A stretch of DNA of 7,286 nucleotides, taken from NCBI GenBank assembly GCA_046545795.1, contig JBKGZD010000131.1, forward strand, positions 1-7,286, written 5' to 3'. The stretch is from JAGXLC01 sp046545795 (lineage in GTDB: Bacteria > Bacteroidota > Bacteroidia > Bacteroidales > UBA12077). The notes under the pieces are model-generated. The model was given only the letters and a program-made list of their open reading frames with translations. It was not told the origin of the DNA and made no database searches. Both the position numbers and the translations under genes were made by a program. Every line of letters begins with the position of its first letter. Position 1 is the first letter of the stretch. This document shows, piece by piece, positions 6,793-7,286 of this stretch.

Positions 6793-7286
6793 ATGAAAAA
6801 ATCGATATTTATTGCCATCCTAATGTTTGCCAGTTTGAATATTATAGGACAGGAAGTGAAATGGCACAGTTTTGAAGAGGCTATAGAAAAAAATAAAAGC
6901 AATCCAAAAAAGATATTAATTGATGTATACACGGATTGGTGTGGATGGTGCGATAAAATGAAAGAAGAAACATTCAACCACCCAGATATTGCGGAATACA
7001 TCAACAAACATTTCTATGCTGTACGTTTTGATGCAGAATCCAGCGAAGAAATCACATTCCGGGGAGAAACATTTAAAAAAGAAGGAAACAAGAAAAGAAG
7101 TCCCCACCAATTAGCTGTTGCTCTGCTACAAGGGAAGATGTCATACCCATCTGTTGCTTACTTAAATGAAGACAATCAGTTAATAACGGCTGTTCCAGGC
7201 TTTTATGGAGCAAAAGATATGGAGGTTCTCCTGAAATATTTCGTAGAAGAAGCATATAAAAAAGAGAAATTCAACGACTTCCAAGA
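6793..7286 (+). CDS. Exported thioredoxin-like protein with CGWC motif (partial, cut by window end)
   Basis: The first 164 codons are present and the frame is still open at the window edge. Residues 1-19 form a signal peptide (MKK, then a hydrophobic core IFIAILMFASLNIIG), probably cut before QE, so the protein should act in the periplasm. The thioredoxin fold follows: strand KILIDVYTD (40-48), active site WCGWC with C50 and C53, helix DKMKEETF (54-61), and the cis-proline P119 in MSYPSVAYL. An insertion of about 35 residues (80-115) ending in KRSPHQLAVALLQGKM is typical of Bacteroidota Thioredoxin_7/DUF255-like proteins. Both cysteines are intact, so a disulfide reductase or oxidase role is likely; its partner is unknown. 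The ATG has no Shine-Dalgarno sequence but a good promoter lies just upstream. It is divergent from the OPT gene. A C-terminal domain beyond the edge cannot be excluded. Confidence 0.88.
   Translation, partial: MKKSIFIAILMFASLNIIGQEVKWHSFEEAIEKNKSNPKKILIDVYTDWCGWCDKMKEETFNHPDIAEYINKHFYAVRFDAESSEEITFRGETFKKEGNKKRSPHQLAVALLQGKMSYPSVAYLNEDNQLITAVPGFYGAKDMEVLLKYFVEEAYKKEKFNDFQ

Noticed and set aside
6475..7255. Minus-strand frames across the OPT start, the intergenic spacer and opposite the thioredoxin-like gene
   Set aside because: One overlaps the OPT start in another frame; the others are antisense to the thioredoxin-like gene with its signal peptide and CGWC motif. None has a promoter or domain.
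1..7286. Mobile elements, CRISPR arrays, tRNA or rRNA genes and defence systems
   Set aside because: I found no transposase or integrase domain, no terminal inverted repeats with target duplications, no regularly spaced direct repeats, and no cloverleaf or rRNA-like sequence on either strand.

Overview
The window looks like ordinary chromosomal DNA from a member of the Bacteroidota. The evidence is as follows. The base composition is AT-rich. Four gene starts have a TAnnTTTG box upstream, the -7 element of Bacteroidota promoters. Most start codons lack a Shine-Dalgarno sequence. The long helical-repeat protein on the left belongs to a protein type I know mainly from this phylum. Genus and order cannot be fixed from the sequence.

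Layout. Positions 1-121 hold no gene I can defend. A small unknown gene (122-373, minus) follows. A 291-bp spacer (374-664) carries two candidate promoters and a frame broken by a single TGA. A 520-residue TPR-like protein of unknown function runs on the plus strand (665-2227). It converges on a minus-strand block that fills most of the rest: an OPT-family oligopeptide transporter (4493-6550) with its own rho-independent terminator, then a PqqD-like small protein (3945-4343) and the dipeptidase PepD (2462-3919). The last two genes are 25 bp apart and end in a shared terminator. At the right edge a secreted thioredoxin-like protein with a CGWC active site (6793 onward, plus) diverges from the transporter gene and runs out of the window.

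The minus-strand genes share a peptide theme. The OPT protein would import small peptides across the inner membrane, and PepD would cleave dipeptides in the cytoplasm. The PqqD-like protein has the fold that recognises peptides in RiPP and PQQ maturation, yet no radical SAM enzyme, precursor peptide or other maturation gene is visible here. Its pairing with PepD and OPT is the most interesting functional question. I see no mobile element, CRISPR array, RNA gene or defence system, and no clear evidence of a new multi-gene system.
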